DNA of 64,000 nt, taken from contig OY282378.1 in the NCBI GenBank assembly GCA_958295835.1, positions 2,311,001-2,375,000 of the forward strand, read 5' to 3'. Both the position numbers and the translations under genes were made by a program. Of this stretch, positions 24,183-33,702 are shown in pieces (the first letter of the stretch is position 1; every line of letters starts with the position of its first letter). Under the pieces are notes generated by a model. That model was not told the origin of the DNA. It worked only from the letters and a program-made list of their open reading frames with translations, and searched no databases. Source of the DNA: an uncultured Gammaproteobacteria bacterium. GTDB taxonomy: Bacteria; Pseudomonadota; Gammaproteobacteria; HK1.

Positions 24183-24195
24183 ATGTTGACAACAT
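24183..24195. promoter_or_regulatory. Palindrome ATGTTGACAACAT before the HicA-like remnant
   Basis: A 13-base perfect palindrome (six-base arms around a central A) seven bases before the HicA-like start. Its TGTTGACA half also occurs 18 bases upstream (24167-24174). This is the geometry of a toxin-antitoxin autoregulatory operator, though no antitoxin gene is present; the TTGACA could also be a -35 box. Confidence 0.4.
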
Positions 24196-24202
24196 ACCTG
24201 CC

Positions 24203-24398
24203 ATGAACGCAGCCGAGCTTCGCTACCGGCTCGGGAAACAGGGCTGCATCGTCGAGACCCACGAGGGTGGAAGCGGACATCCGGTCGTCCGCCTCGGAGA
24301 TCGAAAAAGTCGGTTGCCGATGCACGGTAGCCGAAAGGAGCTCGGCAAGCGCCGCGCTCGATGCCGTGGGCAAGACCCTCGTCCCGGAGGTGCGGTAG
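24203..24398 (+). pseudogene. HicA-like mRNA interferase gene, frameshifted
   Basis: The first 49 codons read as a HicA toxin: MNAAELRYRLGKQGCIV, the catalytic-histidine region GGSGHPVVRLGDRKS, and LPMHGSRKELGK. After LGK the frame leaves the family pattern and runs on out of frame into dapF. Removing one base in CGCCGC (about 24347-24352) restores a C-terminus, ELGKRALDAVGKTLVPEVR and a stop at 24396-24398, giving the expected length of about 65 residues. No HicB antitoxin is seen beside it. An in-frame ATG at 24173 is an alternative start. The assignment rests on motif memory and is moderately sure. Confidence 0.55.
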
Positions 24399-24413
24399 AG
24401 CGAAGGATTCGCC

Positions 24414-25241
24414 ATGCGCCTGCGATTCTCCAAGATGCACGGCATCGGCAACGACTTCGTCGTGGCCGACGCGACCCGGTCATCCCTCCCGGACGCGGAG
24501 CAGATCCGGCGCCTCGCCGATCGGAGGATCGGGGTCGGATGCGATCAGGTGCTGATGGCGGTCCGCCCCACGGACCCCGGCTGCGACCTCGGCGTCGTAA
24601 TCTTCAACACCGACGGCTCGCGGGCCGGGCAGTGCGGCAACGGGATGCGCTGCATGGCGGTGTTCGCCCGTGCGCGCGGCCTCGTCGCGTCGAACGAGAT
24701 CACCTTCGAGATGCCGGGCGGGCACGTGTTCGCCTCGGTCGGGGACGGCGGCTCGGTCTCCGTGCGCATGGGGGTCCCGCGGCTCGAACCGGAGGAGATC
24801 CCCATCGCGAGCCCGCGCCGGGCTGCGAGCTACCGGCTCGACCTCGACGGCGACGAGGTCCGGTTCGCGGCGGTATCGATGGGAAATCCGCACGCGGTGG
24901 TACGGGTGCCGGACGTGGAGCGCGCGCCGGTGGCCCGGCTCGGGCGGGCGTTGCAGGCCCATCCCTTCTTTCCCGAAGGCGTGAACGTGGGGTTCGCGCA
25001 GCCCCTGTCACGGAACCGCCTTCGCCTGCGGGTGTTCGAACGCGGTGTGGGCGAGACGCGGGCCTGTGGCTCGGGGGCGTGCGCGGCGGTCGTCGCGGGG
25101 CGGCTGGGCGGCGGTCTCGATGCGAGCGCGCGGGTGGAGCTTCCCGGCGGGACGTTGGGGATCAGGTGGCAAGGCGAGGGTGAGGCGGTATGGATGACCG
25201 GACCCACGGCGTGGGTCTTCGATGCGGAGATCGAGCTGTGA
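24414..25241 (+). CDS. dapF: Diaminopimelate epimerase
   Basis: Converts LL- to meso-diaminopimelate for lysine and peptidoglycan synthesis. The 275-residue protein has FSKMHGIGNDFVV at the N-terminus, the first catalytic cysteine in GQCGNGMRC, the second in ETRACGSGACAA, and FNTDGSRAGQCGN between. A second proton-transfer Cys pair is therefore intact. The usual lppL-lysA upstream and DUF484 downstream are missing; xerC follows after a 247-base spacer. Confidence 0.95.
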   Translation: MRLRFSKMHGIGNDFVVADATRSSLPDAEQIRRLADRRIGVGCDQVLMAVRPTDPGCDLGVVIFNTDGSRAGQCGNGMRCMAVFARARGLVASNEITFEMPGGHVFASVGDGGSVSVRMGVPRLEPEEIPIASPRRAASYRLDLDGDEVRFAAVSMGNPHAVVRVPDVERAPVARLGRALQAHPFFPEGVNVGFAQPLSRNRLRLRVFERGVGETRACGSGACAAVVAGRLGGGLDASARVELPGGTLGIRWQGEGEAVWMTGPTAWVFDAEIEL

Positions 25242-25488
25242 GCACCCGGATGGCGCTGCCTCCCGGTGCGTCCCGCACCGGTGGGAGCGGGGACAAGGCG
25301 GTCCGCACTCTGGTACACGGCGAAGCAGGTGCAGCAGGGCCGGGTGGGAGCAGCGGGGACGGGACGGTCCGGACCTGGGGGGCCGCGGCGCCTGCCGTGT
25401 CCCCGAACCGTTCACCGTCGAACACGCCGGCGGGGGCGATCCGGACCCGGAAGGCCGCGGCGCCGGCATCCGGCGTGGGGAGCGGACC
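25242..25488. other. GC-rich, internally repetitive spacer where DUF484 would be expected
   Basis: In most gammaproteobacteria a DUF484 gene lies between dapF and xerC. Here there are 247 bases of very GC-rich sequence with loosely repeated words (GGGAGCGGGGACAAGGCGGTCCG near 25285 and a similar run near 25352; GGCCGCGGCGCC at about 25380 and 25453). No DUF484 motif is recognisable in any frame. Confidence 0.45.
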
Positions 25489-26481
25489 GTGACCCGCACC
25501 TTCCACCCCGGGCGTTCCGGCTCGTCAGGCGACCCGGACGGGGATGCACCGGTGGAGGACGGGCCCGGGAACGCCGGCGGGCCATTGGCGAGCTGCGACG
25601 AATGGATCGGGCGGTTCTGCCGTCACCTGGCCGACGAGCGCGGGCTTTCGGCGCATACCGTACACGGGTATCGCCGCGACCTCACCGTATTCTCCCGGTA
25701 TATCGATTCGATGGGGGTACGGGACTGGCCCTCGATCGATGCCCGGATGGTGCGGGGTTTCGTCGCGTGGCGACACCGGAGCTCGGTAGGCGGGCGCTCC
25801 ATCCAGCGCGGGCTCTCGGCGTTGCGCACGTTCTTCGATTTCTGTATGCGCGAGGCGGTGACGACCCGTAATCCGGCTCGGGCGGTGAGCGCGCCGAAGG
25901 CGTCGAGACGGCTGCCGAACGCGCTCGACACGGATCGGACAGGCGCGCTGGTGGAGCTCGACGGCGAGGATTCGCTCAGCCTGCGTGACCGGGCGATGCT
26001 GGAGCTGACCTATTCGTCGGGGCTGCGACTGTCGGAGCTTTGCGCGCTGGCGGTCGCGGACGTCGATCTCGAAGGCGGGCTCGTCAAGGTGCTCGGCAAG
26101 GGACGCAAGGTCCGGGTGGTGCCCGTCGGGCGCCATGCGCGCGACGCGATTCGGGCATGGCTTGCGGTGCGCGCGGAGCTTGCCGGCCCCGGGGAGAGCG
26201 CAATGTTCGTGAGCCGGCGAGGACGCCGGATCTCGGCGCGCACGGTACAGGCGCGGTTCGCCAGGCGCGCCCTCGAACGCGGGATCGGTGTTCACGTCCA
26301 TCCCCACATGCTGCGCCACTCGTTTGCCACGCACCTGCTGGAGTCGAGCGGAGATCTGCGCGCGGTGCAGGAGCTGCTCGGCCACGCCGACATCGGGACC
26401 ACGCAGGTCTACACCCACCTCGATTTCCAGCATCTCGCGGCGGTTTATGACAGGGCCCATCCGAGGGCGCGCAAGAAGTAA
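25489..26481 (+). CDS. xerC: Tyrosine recombinase XerC
   Basis: Works with XerD at dif to resolve chromosome dimers, under FtsK control. About 330 residues: an N-terminal SAM-like core-binding domain (CRHLADERGLSAHTVHGYRRDL) preceded by a 35-residue extension, and a C-terminal catalytic domain with the first Arg in SSGLRLSELCAL, the Lys hairpin LGKGRKVRVVPVG, HPHMLRHSFATHLL, and LGHADIGTTQVYTH with the nucleophilic Tyr. GTG 25489 is chosen for GGGGAG six bases upstream; the frame stays open far upstream but that part is not conserved. Confidence 0.93.
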   Translation: MTRTFHPGRSGSSGDPDGDAPVEDGPGNAGGPLASCDEWIGRFCRHLADERGLSAHTVHGYRRDLTVFSRYIDSMGVRDWPSIDARMVRGFVAWRHRSSVGGRSIQRGLSALRTFFDFCMREAVTTRNPARAVSAPKASRRLPNALDTDRTGALVELDGEDSLSLRDRAMLELTYSSGLRLSELCALAVADVDLEGGLVKVLGKGRKVRVVPVGRHARDAIRAWLAVRAELAGPGESAMFVSRRGRRISARTVQARFARRALERGIGVHVHPHMLRHSFATHLLESSGDLRAVQELLGHADIGTTQVYTHLDFQHLAAVYDRAHPRARKK

Positions 26482-26613
26482 TCGAAGCTCCCGGCCGGTG
26501 CGAGCGTCCCGCCGCGTATGCGGGAGGGAAAGGCGGCCGGGGCCATCGATCCCAGCCTCCGGCGTCGGGGCGCTTACGGTAAGATCGTCCGCCTGTGCAG
26601 CGCAGGTCCGACC

Positions 26614-27156
26614 ATGACGACGTTCTCCGGTACGACCATTCTCGCCGTCCGGCGCGGCGCCCACGTGGTGGTGGGCGGCGACGGACAGGTCTCGATGGGC
26701 GCGACGGTGGTGAAGGGCAATGCGCGCAAGGTGCGGCGCTTGTACAAGGATCGCGTGGTGGCGGGGTTCGCGGGCAGCACCGCGGACGCGTTCACGCTGT
26801 TCGAGCGGTTCGAGGCGAAGCTCGACCAGCATTCGGGGCACCTGACGCGGGCAGCGGTGGAGCTCGCGAAGGACTGGCGCACCGACAGGCTGCTGCGGCG
26901 GCTCGAAGCGCTGCTGATCGTGGCCGACGGCAGCGAGACGCTGATGATCTCCGGCACCGGCGACGTCATCAGCCCCGAGCACGACGCGGTGGCCATCGGC
27001 TCCGGCGGGCCGTTCGCACTCGCCGCGGCACGGGCGCTGCTCGACTGCACCGAGCTCGGAGCCCGCGACATCGTCGAGCGCGGGCTCGGCATCGCCGCCG
27101 ACATCTGTGTATACACGAACCGGGAGCTCACCATCGAGGAGCTCGCCGCCGACTGA
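26614..27156 (+). CDS. hslV: ATP-dependent protease subunit HslV
   Basis: Proteolytic core of the HslUV protease, a proteasome-beta-like dodecamer. 180 residues with N-terminal [14 protein letters not shown]; removal of Met exposes the catalytic threonine. [38 protein letters not shown] and the C-terminal [14 protein letters not shown] complete the family pattern. ATG 26614 is required by the exposed threonine. It heads an apparent six-gene run through ubiB. Confidence 0.96.
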   Translation: MTTFSGTTILAVRRGAHVVVGGDGQVSMGATVVKGNARKVRRLYKDRVVAGFAGSTADAFTLFERFEAKLDQHSGHLTRAAVELAKDWRTDRLLRRLEALLIVADGSETLMISGTGDVISPEHDAVAIGSGGPFALAAARALLDCTELGARDIVERGLGIAADICVYTNRELTIEELAAD

Positions 27157-27195
27157 CGGCGGGCGGCGCATCCCGAGGAGGTACGGGCGGAAACG

Positions 27196-28533
27196 ATGAC
27201 CCCAATGACGCCGAGAGAGATCGTCCACGAGCTGGACAAGCACATCGTCGGTCAGGCCGATGCGAAGCGCGCGGTGGCGATCGCACTGCGCAACCGCTGG
27301 CGGCGGATGCAGGTCGGCGAAGAGATGCGGGCCGAGATCACTCCCAAGAACATCCTGATGATCGGACCGACCGGCGTCGGGAAGACCGAGATCGCCCGCC
27401 GTCTCTCCCGCCTCGCGGGAGCTCCGTTCATCAAGGTCGAGGCCACCAAGTTCACCGAGGTCGGCTATGTCGGCCGCGATGTCGAGTCCATCGTGCGCGA
27501 TCTCACCGACGTGGCGGTCAAGCTCAACCGGGAGCGGGAGATGGAGAAGGTCCGGCGCCGGGCCGAGGACGCGGCGGAGGAGCGGATCCTCGACATCCTG
27601 CTCCGTCCCGCGCGTGCCGGCGTTGCCTCGGTCGGCGGGGACGGCGGGGACGAATCGGCCTCGACCCGACAGAAGTTCCGCAAGATGCTGCGCGAGGGAA
27701 AGCTCGACGAGCGCGAGATCGAGATCGAGTTGAGCGCGCCGGCGATCGGGGTCGAGATCATGGCCCCGCCCGGCATGGAGGAGATGACCAGCCAGCTCCA
27801 GAGCATGTTCCAGAACCTGGGCGGAGGGCGAACCCGCACCCGCCGGCTTCGGATACGCGATGCGTTCAAGCTGCTGACCGAGGAGGAGGCGGGGAAGCTG
27901 ATCAACGAGGACGATCTCAAATCGAGCGCGATGGAAGACGTCGAGCAGAACGGGATCGTGTTCCTCGACGAGATCGACAAGGTCTCCCGCCGCAGCGATC
28001 GCACCGGCGCCGACGTCTCCCGGGAGGGGGTCCAGCGCGATCTGCTTCCGCTCGTCGAGGGAAGCACGGTCTCGACGAAGTACGGCACCGTACGCACCGA
28101 TCACATCCTGTTCATCGCATCCGGCGCGTTTCATACCGCGAAGCCCTCCGACCTCATTCCCGAGCTCCAGGGCCGGTTTCCGATCCGGGTGGAGCTCGCC
28201 GCGCTGGGGGTCGACGACTTCCTGCGCATCCTCACCGAGCCGGACTGCTCGCTCACCGAGCAGTATGCCGCGTTGCTCGGCGCCGAACAGGTGGTGCTCT
28301 CGTTCGTTCCGGAAGGCTTGCGACGGATTGCGGAGATCGCCTGGCAGGTGAACGAGACGACCGAGAACATCGGTGCGCGCCGGCTGCACACGGTACTGGA
28401 GCGGCTCCTCGAGAACCTCTCGTTCGAGAGCGCGGACATGGCGGGACGGCACGTGGAGATCGATTCCGAGTATGTCGATTCGCATCTCGCGGAGCTCGCG
28501 TCGGACCAGGATCTGTCGCGATACATTCTCTGA
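27196..28533 (+). CDS. hslU: ATP-dependent protease ATPase subunit HslU
   Basis: AAA+ unfoldase that feeds HslV. The 445-residue protein has [17 protein letters not shown], Walker [15 protein letters not shown], the pore loop in [12 protein letters not shown], the intermediate (I) domain around 110-240, Walker [11 protein letters not shown], and the C-terminal LSRYIL that docks into HslV. A GAGGAGGT site lies upstream of ATG 27196; an ATG at 27205 is also in frame. Length and motifs are normal. Confidence 0.97.
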   Translation: MTPMTPREIVHELDKHIVGQADAKRAVAIALRNRWRRMQVGEEMRAEITPKNILMIGPTGVGKTEIARRLSRLAGAPFIKVEATKFTEVGYVGRDVESIVRDLTDVAVKLNREREMEKVRRRAEDAAEERILDILLRPARAGVASVGGDGGDESASTRQKFRKMLREGKLDEREIEIELSAPAIGVEIMAPPGMEEMTSQLQSMFQNLGGGRTRTRRLRIRDAFKLLTEEEAGKLINEDDLKSSAMEDVEQNGIVFLDEIDKVSRRSDRTGADVSREGVQRDLLPLVEGSTVSTKYGTVRTDHILFIASGAFHTAKPSDLIPELQGRFPIRVELAALGVDDFLRILTEPDCSLTEQYAALLGAEQVVLSFVPEGLRRIAEIAWQVNETTENIGARRLHTVLERLLENLSFESADMAGRHVEIDSEYVDSHLAELASDQDLSRYIL

Positions 28534-28539
28534 AGCCAC

Positions 28540-28914
28540 ATGACACAGGCAACTTCACCCACACCGGTCGAGCTGCGCTACGACCGGGCGGCGCGCGTCC
28601 TGTACGTGACGTTCGACAACGAGGAGAGCTTCACCTGCACCGCCGAATACCTTCGCGTGCACTCGCCCTCGGCCGAGGTCCGTGGCCACGGGCCCGGGCA
28701 GGAGGTCCTGCAGGTCGGGAAGGAGCGGGTCGGCATCGACACCATCGAGCCCGTGGGCAACTACGCGGTGCGCCTGTGCTTCGACGACGGGCACGACACC
28801 GGGCTGTACTCCTGGGAGGAGCTGCACTGGCTCGGCACGCACCACGAGCGACTGTGGAACGATTATCTGGAACGCCTGCGTGCGGCCGGGCACCAACGCC
28901 GGCCGGATGCCTGA
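28540..28914 (+). CDS. DUF971 domain protein
   Basis: 124-residue protein of the DUF971 family (gamma-butyrobetaine hydroxylase-like N-terminal domain). It has the characteristic TFDNEESFTCTAEYLRVHSP, VGIDTIEPVGNYAVRLCFDDGHDTGLYSW and LHWLGTHHERLWNDYLERL. The role is unknown; a role in iron-sulfur or cofactor biology has been suggested for relatives. It lies six bases after hslU and before ubiE, an order often seen in gammaproteobacteria. Confidence 0.88.
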   Translation: MTQATSPTPVELRYDRAARVLYVTFDNEESFTCTAEYLRVHSPSAEVRGHGPGQEVLQVGKERVGIDTIEPVGNYAVRLCFDDGHDTGLYSWEELHWLGTHHERLWNDYLERLRAAGHQRRPDA

Positions 28915-29052
28915 ACGCCCGGCCGGGGGCGGTAGTGCGATGCACGGCTCGGCAGCCCGCTCCCTGACCGCGGTCGCGACCGACCGGCCGCTGCCGCGGC
29001 GTCTCCCGGCACCGGTTGCGCGGTACGCGGTTCCAGCGCCGGGCGTCCGGCC

Positions 29053-29799
29053 ATGAGCGCGGAGACCGCCCCCTTCGGCTTCGAGGACGTCCCGGTGGGG
29101 GAGAAGGCGGCGAGGGTCGAGGCGGTCTTCGAGTCCGTCGCCGGACGCTACGACCTCATGAACGATCTGATGTCGTTCGGCCTCCATCGGGCGTGGAAGC
29201 GGTTCACGACCTGCATCGCACGCGTGCGTCCCGGCGCGCGGATCCTCGATCTCGCCGGCGGCACCGGCGACCTGACCGCGCGTCTCGCACCGGAGGTGGG
29301 ACGAGACGGCAATGTGGTGCTCGCCGACGTCAACCGTTCGATGCTGGAGCGTGGTCGGGCGCGTCTCATCGACCGTGGGGTCGCCGGCAACGTTCACTAT
29401 GCCCGGTGCGATGCCGAGCGCCTGCCGTTTCCCGATCGCAGCTTCGATCGCGTGCTGATCGGCTTCGGGCTTCGCAACGTTGCCAACCGGGCCCGCGCGC
29501 TGACGGAGACGTACCGCGTGCTGCGGCCGGCCGGCATGCTGCTGGTGCTGGAGTTCTCGCACCTGACCGTGCCCGCGCTGCAGCGCGCCTACGACGTCTA
29601 TTCCTTCTCCGTGCTACCCGCCCTCGGCCGCGTCGTCGCCGGGGATGCGGACAGCTATCGGTATCTGGCGGAATCGATCCGCCGGCACCCGGATCAGGAA
29701 GCGCTGCTCGCGGCGATGCGCGAGACGGGCTTCGAGCGTAGCGGGTACCACAACCTCGCGTGCGGCATCGTCGCGGTTCACAAGGGATACCGGCTGTGA
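29053..29799 (+). CDS. ubiE: Ubiquinone/menaquinone biosynthesis C-methyltransferase UbiE
   Basis: SAM-dependent methyltransferase of ubiquinone (and, where present, menaquinone) synthesis. The 248-residue protein has FGFEDVPVGEKAARVEAVF, YDLMNDLMSFGLHRAWK, the SAM-binding ILDLAGGTGDLTARL, the conserved RVLIGFGLRNVAN and the C-terminal ACGIVAVHKGY. Cytosolic, part of the Ubi complex with UbiJ and UbiB encoded immediately downstream. Confidence 0.96.
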   Translation: MSAETAPFGFEDVPVGEKAARVEAVFESVAGRYDLMNDLMSFGLHRAWKRFTTCIARVRPGARILDLAGGTGDLTARLAPEVGRDGNVVLADVNRSMLERGRARLIDRGVAGNVHYARCDAERLPFPDRSFDRVLIGFGLRNVANRARALTETYRVLRPAGMLLVLEFSHLTVPALQRAYDVYSFSVLPALGRVVAGDADSYRYLAESIRRHPDQEALLAAMRETGFERSGYHNLACGIVAVHKGYRL

Positions 29800-29890
29800 G
29801 AGACGTTGCGCACGACTCCCTCGACACTGTTTCCTGCCTGCCCGCGGCGTTGGTCGGGGCGTCCGCGATTCCGCGCGGCGGAATCGCCAG

Positions 29891-30511
29891 GTGACCGTGC
29901 CGGCATTGCCGTTCCGCCTGCTGGAGCGGCTGCTCGACGATGCACTCGATCTCGACTTCGAATCGCGCAGCGCCCTGGCCGGCCTGTCGGGCAAGGTCGT
30001 CGACATCGAGGTCGCGGGCGCCGGCGCGTTCCGCCTGCGCATCGAAGACGAGCGTGTCCGCATCGGGCCGCGGGACGAAGCCGGCGACGCCGACGTCACG
30101 GTCCGCGGCGCGCCGCTCTCGCTGCTGCGCTTCGCGTTCGCCGACGACCGGGAGGCATTGATCCTCGGCGACGAGGTCAGCCTGCACGGTGATGTCGCGT
30201 TGGCGACGCAATTGCAGCGGATTGCCGCCCGGATGGACGTCGACGTCGAAGAGGCGCTCGCGCGGCGAATCGGCGACGTTCCGGCGCATGAGTTCATGCG
30301 CGGGATGCGCGGGTTCGGCGGCTGGATGCGCGCGGCGGGTACGGCGTTGCTCGCGGACCTGTCGGAGTATCTGTGCTACGAAGCCGCGGTGACCCCGCGG
30401 CGCGATGAGGTCCAGCGGTTCTCGTACGCCGTCGACGACCTTCGAGACGACGTCGAGCGCCTCGATGCCCGGGTCACGCGGCTGGAGCGCCGACAGGTGC
30501 CGCGGCGGTGA
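29891..30511 (+). CDS. ubiJ: Ubiquinone biosynthesis accessory factor UbiJ (SCP2 domain)
   Basis: Lipid-binding scaffold of the Ubi complex that presents hydrophobic quinone intermediates. The 206-residue protein has an N-terminal SCP2 fold (about 1-110, with DRVRIGPRDEAGDADVTVRG and LILGDEVSLHGDVALATQLQRI) and a C-terminal region ending in a coiled coil (DDLRDDVERLDARVTRLERR). GTG 29891 is preferred, GTG 29897 possible. The last bases overlap the GTG of ubiB (GTGA). The ubiE-ubiJ-ubiB order is diagnostic. Confidence 0.92.
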   Translation: MTVPALPFRLLERLLDDALDLDFESRSALAGLSGKVVDIEVAGAGAFRLRIEDERVRIGPRDEAGDADVTVRGAPLSLLRFAFADDREALILGDEVSLHGDVALATQLQRIAARMDVDVEEALARRIGDVPAHEFMRGMRGFGGWMRAAGTALLADLSEYLCYEAAVTPRRDEVQRFSYAVDDLRDDVERLDARVTRLERRQVPRR

Positions 30512-32184
30512 TCGGTCCGCGCCAGATTCTGAGGCTCGCCTACATCAACGTCGTGCTGGTGCGACACGGTCTCGACGAGATCGTGCTCAGGACGCACTTG
30601 CTGCGCCCGATCCGTTTCATTCTCTATCTCCTGCCCTGGAACTGGATCCGCGGGACCCAGCCGCCACGCGCGGTGCGGCTGCGGCGCACGCTCGAGGATC
30701 TCGGCCCGATCTTCATCAAGTTCGGCCAGATCCTGTCGACCCGCCGCGACCTGCTTCCGGAGGACATCGCCGATGAATTCGCCAGTCTCCAGGATCGCGT
30801 GCCGCCGTTCCCCGGCGAGGTGGCGACCGGGATCGTGCGCGATGCGCTCGGGCGTCCGGTCGACGAGATCTTCCGCGAATTCATCCGCGAGCCGCTGGCA
30901 TCGGCGTCGATCGCGCAAGTGCACGCGGCGCGGCTCGAGGACGGCCGGGAGGTGGTGGTCAAGGTGGTGCGCCCGGGGATCGAGAAGGTCATTCGGCGCG
31001 ACGTGAGCCTGCTGCGCTTCGTGGCGGATCTGGCGCATCGCTACTGGCCCGATGCGCGCCGGCTCCACCCGCGGGAGGTCGTGACCGAATACGAGAAGAC
31101 CATCCTCGACGAGCTCGATCTGCAGCGCGAGGCGGCGTCTGCCTCGCAGTTGCGGCGGAACTTCGAGGGCTCCGATCTGCTCTACGTGCCGGAGGTGCAC
31201 TGGGAGCATACGCGGCGCGGGGTGATGGTGATGGAGCGGGTCTCGGGGATCCCGATCAACGACGTCGACGCATTGCGCGACGCTGGCGTCGACCTGCGGA
31301 TGCTTGCCGAGCGCGGGGTGGAGATCTTCTTCACCCAGTTGATGCGCCACAACTTCTTCCATGCCGACATGCACCCGGGAAACATCTTCGTCGATCGCGC
31401 TCATCCCGATCGTCCGAGCTACATCGCGGTGGACTTCGGCATCATGGGCAGCCTGTCGGAGCAGGACCAGCGCTACCTCGCGGAGAACTTTCTCGCCTTC
31501 TTCAACCGGGACTACCGCCGGGTGGCGGAGCTGCACGTGGAGTCGAAATGGGTTCCGGCGGACACCCGGATCGACGACTTCGAGGCGGCGATCCGCAGCG
31601 TATGCGAGCCGAACTTCGACCGGCCATTGAAGGAGATCTCGTTCGGGCGGGTGCTGGTGCGGCTGTTCCAGGCCGCGCGGCGCTTCAACATGGAGGTGCA
31701 GCCGCAGCTCGTGCTGCTGCAGAAGACGCTGCTCAACATCGAGGGTCTCGGCCGCCAGCTCTACCCCGACCTCGATCTGTGGGAGACCGCCAAGCCCTTC
31801 CTCGACCGCTGGATGCGCGAGCAGCTCGGCGCCCGGGCCCTGCTGCGCGAGATCGGGCGCCAAGCCCCGAAGTGGGGCGAAACCTTGCCCGCGCTTCCGG
31901 GTCTCGCGTACGAGACGCTGAAGCTCGCACGCTCCGGCGAGATCGAAGTCGGGATACGCTCCGAGGGGATCGAACAGCTTCGCGCCGAGATCCGCCGGTC
32001 GAACCAGCGCAGTGTGCTGGCGATGATCGGTGCCGCGCTGCTGATCGGCGCATCGGTGGTCCTCGGCCTTGGCGGAGAACGGCTTGCGGTCCTGTGGGGC
32101 GCTCCGGTCTGGACGTGGATCCTGGGCGGCGCCGGCGTCTGCCTGGTGTTCGCGGCGTGGTCGAACGGGGGAGAAGGTCGTTAG
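30508..32184 (+). CDS. ubiB: Ubiquinone biosynthesis regulatory protein kinase-like UbiB
   Basis: Membrane-anchored atypical (ADCK/ABC1) kinase-like ATPase needed for ubiquinone synthesis. The 558-residue protein has the KxGQ motif in IFIKFGQILSTRRDLLP, the ATP-binding ASASIAQVHAARL, NFFHADMHPGNIF (catalytic-loop region), VDFGIMGSL, and two C-terminal membrane helices (about 505-550). The start is a GTG overlapping ubiJ. All family signatures are present. Confidence 0.96.
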   Translation: MIGPRQILRLAYINVVLVRHGLDEIVLRTHLLRPIRFILYLLPWNWIRGTQPPRAVRLRRTLEDLGPIFIKFGQILSTRRDLLPEDIADEFASLQDRVPPFPGEVATGIVRDALGRPVDEIFREFIREPLASASIAQVHAARLEDGREVVVKVVRPGIEKVIRRDVSLLRFVADLAHRYWPDARRLHPREVVTEYEKTILDELDLQREAASASQLRRNFEGSDLLYVPEVHWEHTRRGVMVMERVSGIPINDVDALRDAGVDLRMLAERGVEIFFTQLMRHNFFHADMHPGNIFVDRAHPDRPSYIAVDFGIMGSLSEQDQRYLAENFLAFFNRDYRRVAELHVESKWVPADTRIDDFEAAIRSVCEPNFDRPLKEISFGRVLVRLFQAARRFNMEVQPQLVLLQKTLLNIEGLGRQLYPDLDLWETAKPFLDRWMREQLGARALLREIGRQAPKWGETLPALPGLAYETLKLARSGEIEVGIRSEGIEQLRAEIRRSNQRSVLAMIGAALLIGASVVLGLGGERLAVLWGAPVWTWILGGAGVCLVFAAWSNGGEGR

Positions 32185-32324
32185 CCGGGGCTCGCCGCGC
32201 ACGGCAAGGCGCTGCCTGATCGTGCTTCACCAGAGAGGCCCCGATACCCGCTCCTGCCGCCAGCTAGCCGCAAAACCGCCTCCGAGCACCGCGCGGGTCG
32301 CTCGGCGGAGGGTGGGCGCGGCGG

Positions 32325-33638
32325 CTACGAGCGGTTGTTCAGGATGTGCAGGCCCTTGAGGAGGTTGAGTGCTTCGTAGAGCGCGAAATCGCGCTCTGCG
32401 AGCGGTACGTCGCGAGCTTCCTGCCGGGCCTGCCTCGCCGCCTCGAGGTCCTCCTCCTCGCCCTCGCTCTCCAGGTGGCGTGCGAGATCGGATTCCTTGA
32501 CGCCCTGACCGACATCGACCTGGGACACGCGCACGCGATCCAGGGCGATGTCGGGGACGATTCCCCGCGCCTGGATCGAGGTCCCGGAAGGAGTGTAGTA
32601 CCGCGCCGTGGTGAGCTTCAGCGCCGACCCGTTACCCAGTGGAAGAATCGTCTGGACCGAGCCCTTTCCGAACGTCTTCTCTCCCATGATCACGGCGCGC
32701 CGATGATCCTGCAACGCGCCGGCGACGATCTCGGAGGCGGACGCGGAGCCCGCGTTGACGAGCACGACGAGGGGAATGCCGTCGAGGATGTCCGAGCCCT
32801 TGGCGCTGAACGAAAGCTTCGCGTCGTCCATCCGTCCATCGGTGTAGACGATGATCCCCTTGTCCAGAAACGCGTCGGACACCGATACCGCCGCGTTCAG
32901 CACGCCCCCGGGATTGTTCCGGAGATCGAGGACGACACCCTTGAGGCCGTCGTCGCCGGCCTCCTCCCGGAGCTTTCCAACCTCCTCGCGCAGACTCTCG
33001 CCGGTGCGAAGCTGGAACTGGCTGATCCGGACGTATCCGTATCCCGGCTCGAGCGGGCGGCTGCGAACGCTGGTCACACGAATTTTGTCCCGCGTGATGG
33101 TGATCCGGATGGGGCGGTCCACTCCTTCGCGCACGATCGTGAGGACGATGTCGGTGCCGGGCTCTCCGCGCATCACCTTTACGGCATCGGCCAGCGACAT
33201 TCCCTTCACCGGGGTGTCGTCGAGCCGGATGACCAGGTCGCCCGCCTCGACGCCCGCGCGCTGCGCGGGCGTGTCGTCGATCGGGGCGATGACCTTGACG
33301 AACCCGTCCTCCATTCCGACCTCGATCCCCAAGCCCCCGAATTCGCCACTCGTACCCGCCTGCAGCTCCTGGTAGTCGTCGGGAACGAGGTAGGTGGAGT
33401 GCGGGTCGAGACCGGACAGCATCCCGCGGATTGCGTTTTCGAGGAGCGCCTTGTCGTCGATCGGCTCGACGTAGTTGCCTTTGATCCTGGCGAACACCTC
33501 CGTGAACGTCCGGAGATCCTCGAGCGGCAGCGCTCCTTCGTCGCTACGCTCGGCGAAGACGCCCTGCCCAACGGCCAGAGATACGCCGATCGCGCCGCCG
33601 GCGAGGAGAGAGGTGATCGACCGCGTGAGTGACTTCAT
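32325..33638 (-). CDS. ctpA: S41-family carboxy-terminal processing protease CtpA
   Basis: Periplasmic serine protease of the Tsp/CtpA type that trims or degrades proteins by their C-termini, including cell-wall hydrolase partners. The 437-residue protein has a signal sequence (1-30), a PDZ domain (about 95-185, GFVKVIAPIDDTPAQRAG), the S41 core with LDLRNNPGGVL, the catalytic serine in VNAGSASASEI and lysine in GEKTFGKGSVQT, and an acidic low-complexity tail. ATG 33638 has GGAGG seven bases upstream. Downstream of and co-directional with envC, a conserved pair. Confidence 0.95.
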   Translation of the reverse strand: MKSLTRSITSLLAGGAIGVSLAVGQGVFAERSDEGALPLEDLRTFTEVFARIKGNYVEPIDDKALLENAIRGMLSGLDPHSTYLVPDDYQELQAGTSGEFGGLGIEVGMEDGFVKVIAPIDDTPAQRAGVEAGDLVIRLDDTPVKGMSLADAVKVMRGEPGTDIVLTIVREGVDRPIRITITRDKIRVTSVRSRPLEPGYGYVRISQFQLRTGESLREEVGKLREEAGDDGLKGVVLDLRNNPGGVLNAAVSVSDAFLDKGIIVYTDGRMDDAKLSFSAKGSDILDGIPLVVLVNAGSASASEIVAGALQDHRRAVIMGEKTFGKGSVQTILPLGNGSALKLTTARYYTPSGTSIQARGIVPDIALDRVRVSQVDVGQGVKESDLARHLESEGEEEDLEAARQARQEARDVPLAERDFALYEALNLLKGLHILNNRS

Positions 33639-33702
33639 GTTTCGCCTCCGATACGCCTCCAAGATCCCGGAAGCGACCGTGGCGCGAGAATACTCGCCGC
33701 CG

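Noticed and set aside
25525..28539. 1004-codon minus-strand frame opposite xerC, hslV and hslU
   Set aside because: It is the antisense shadow of three genes with clear motifs; the composition is typical of GC-rich shadow frames.
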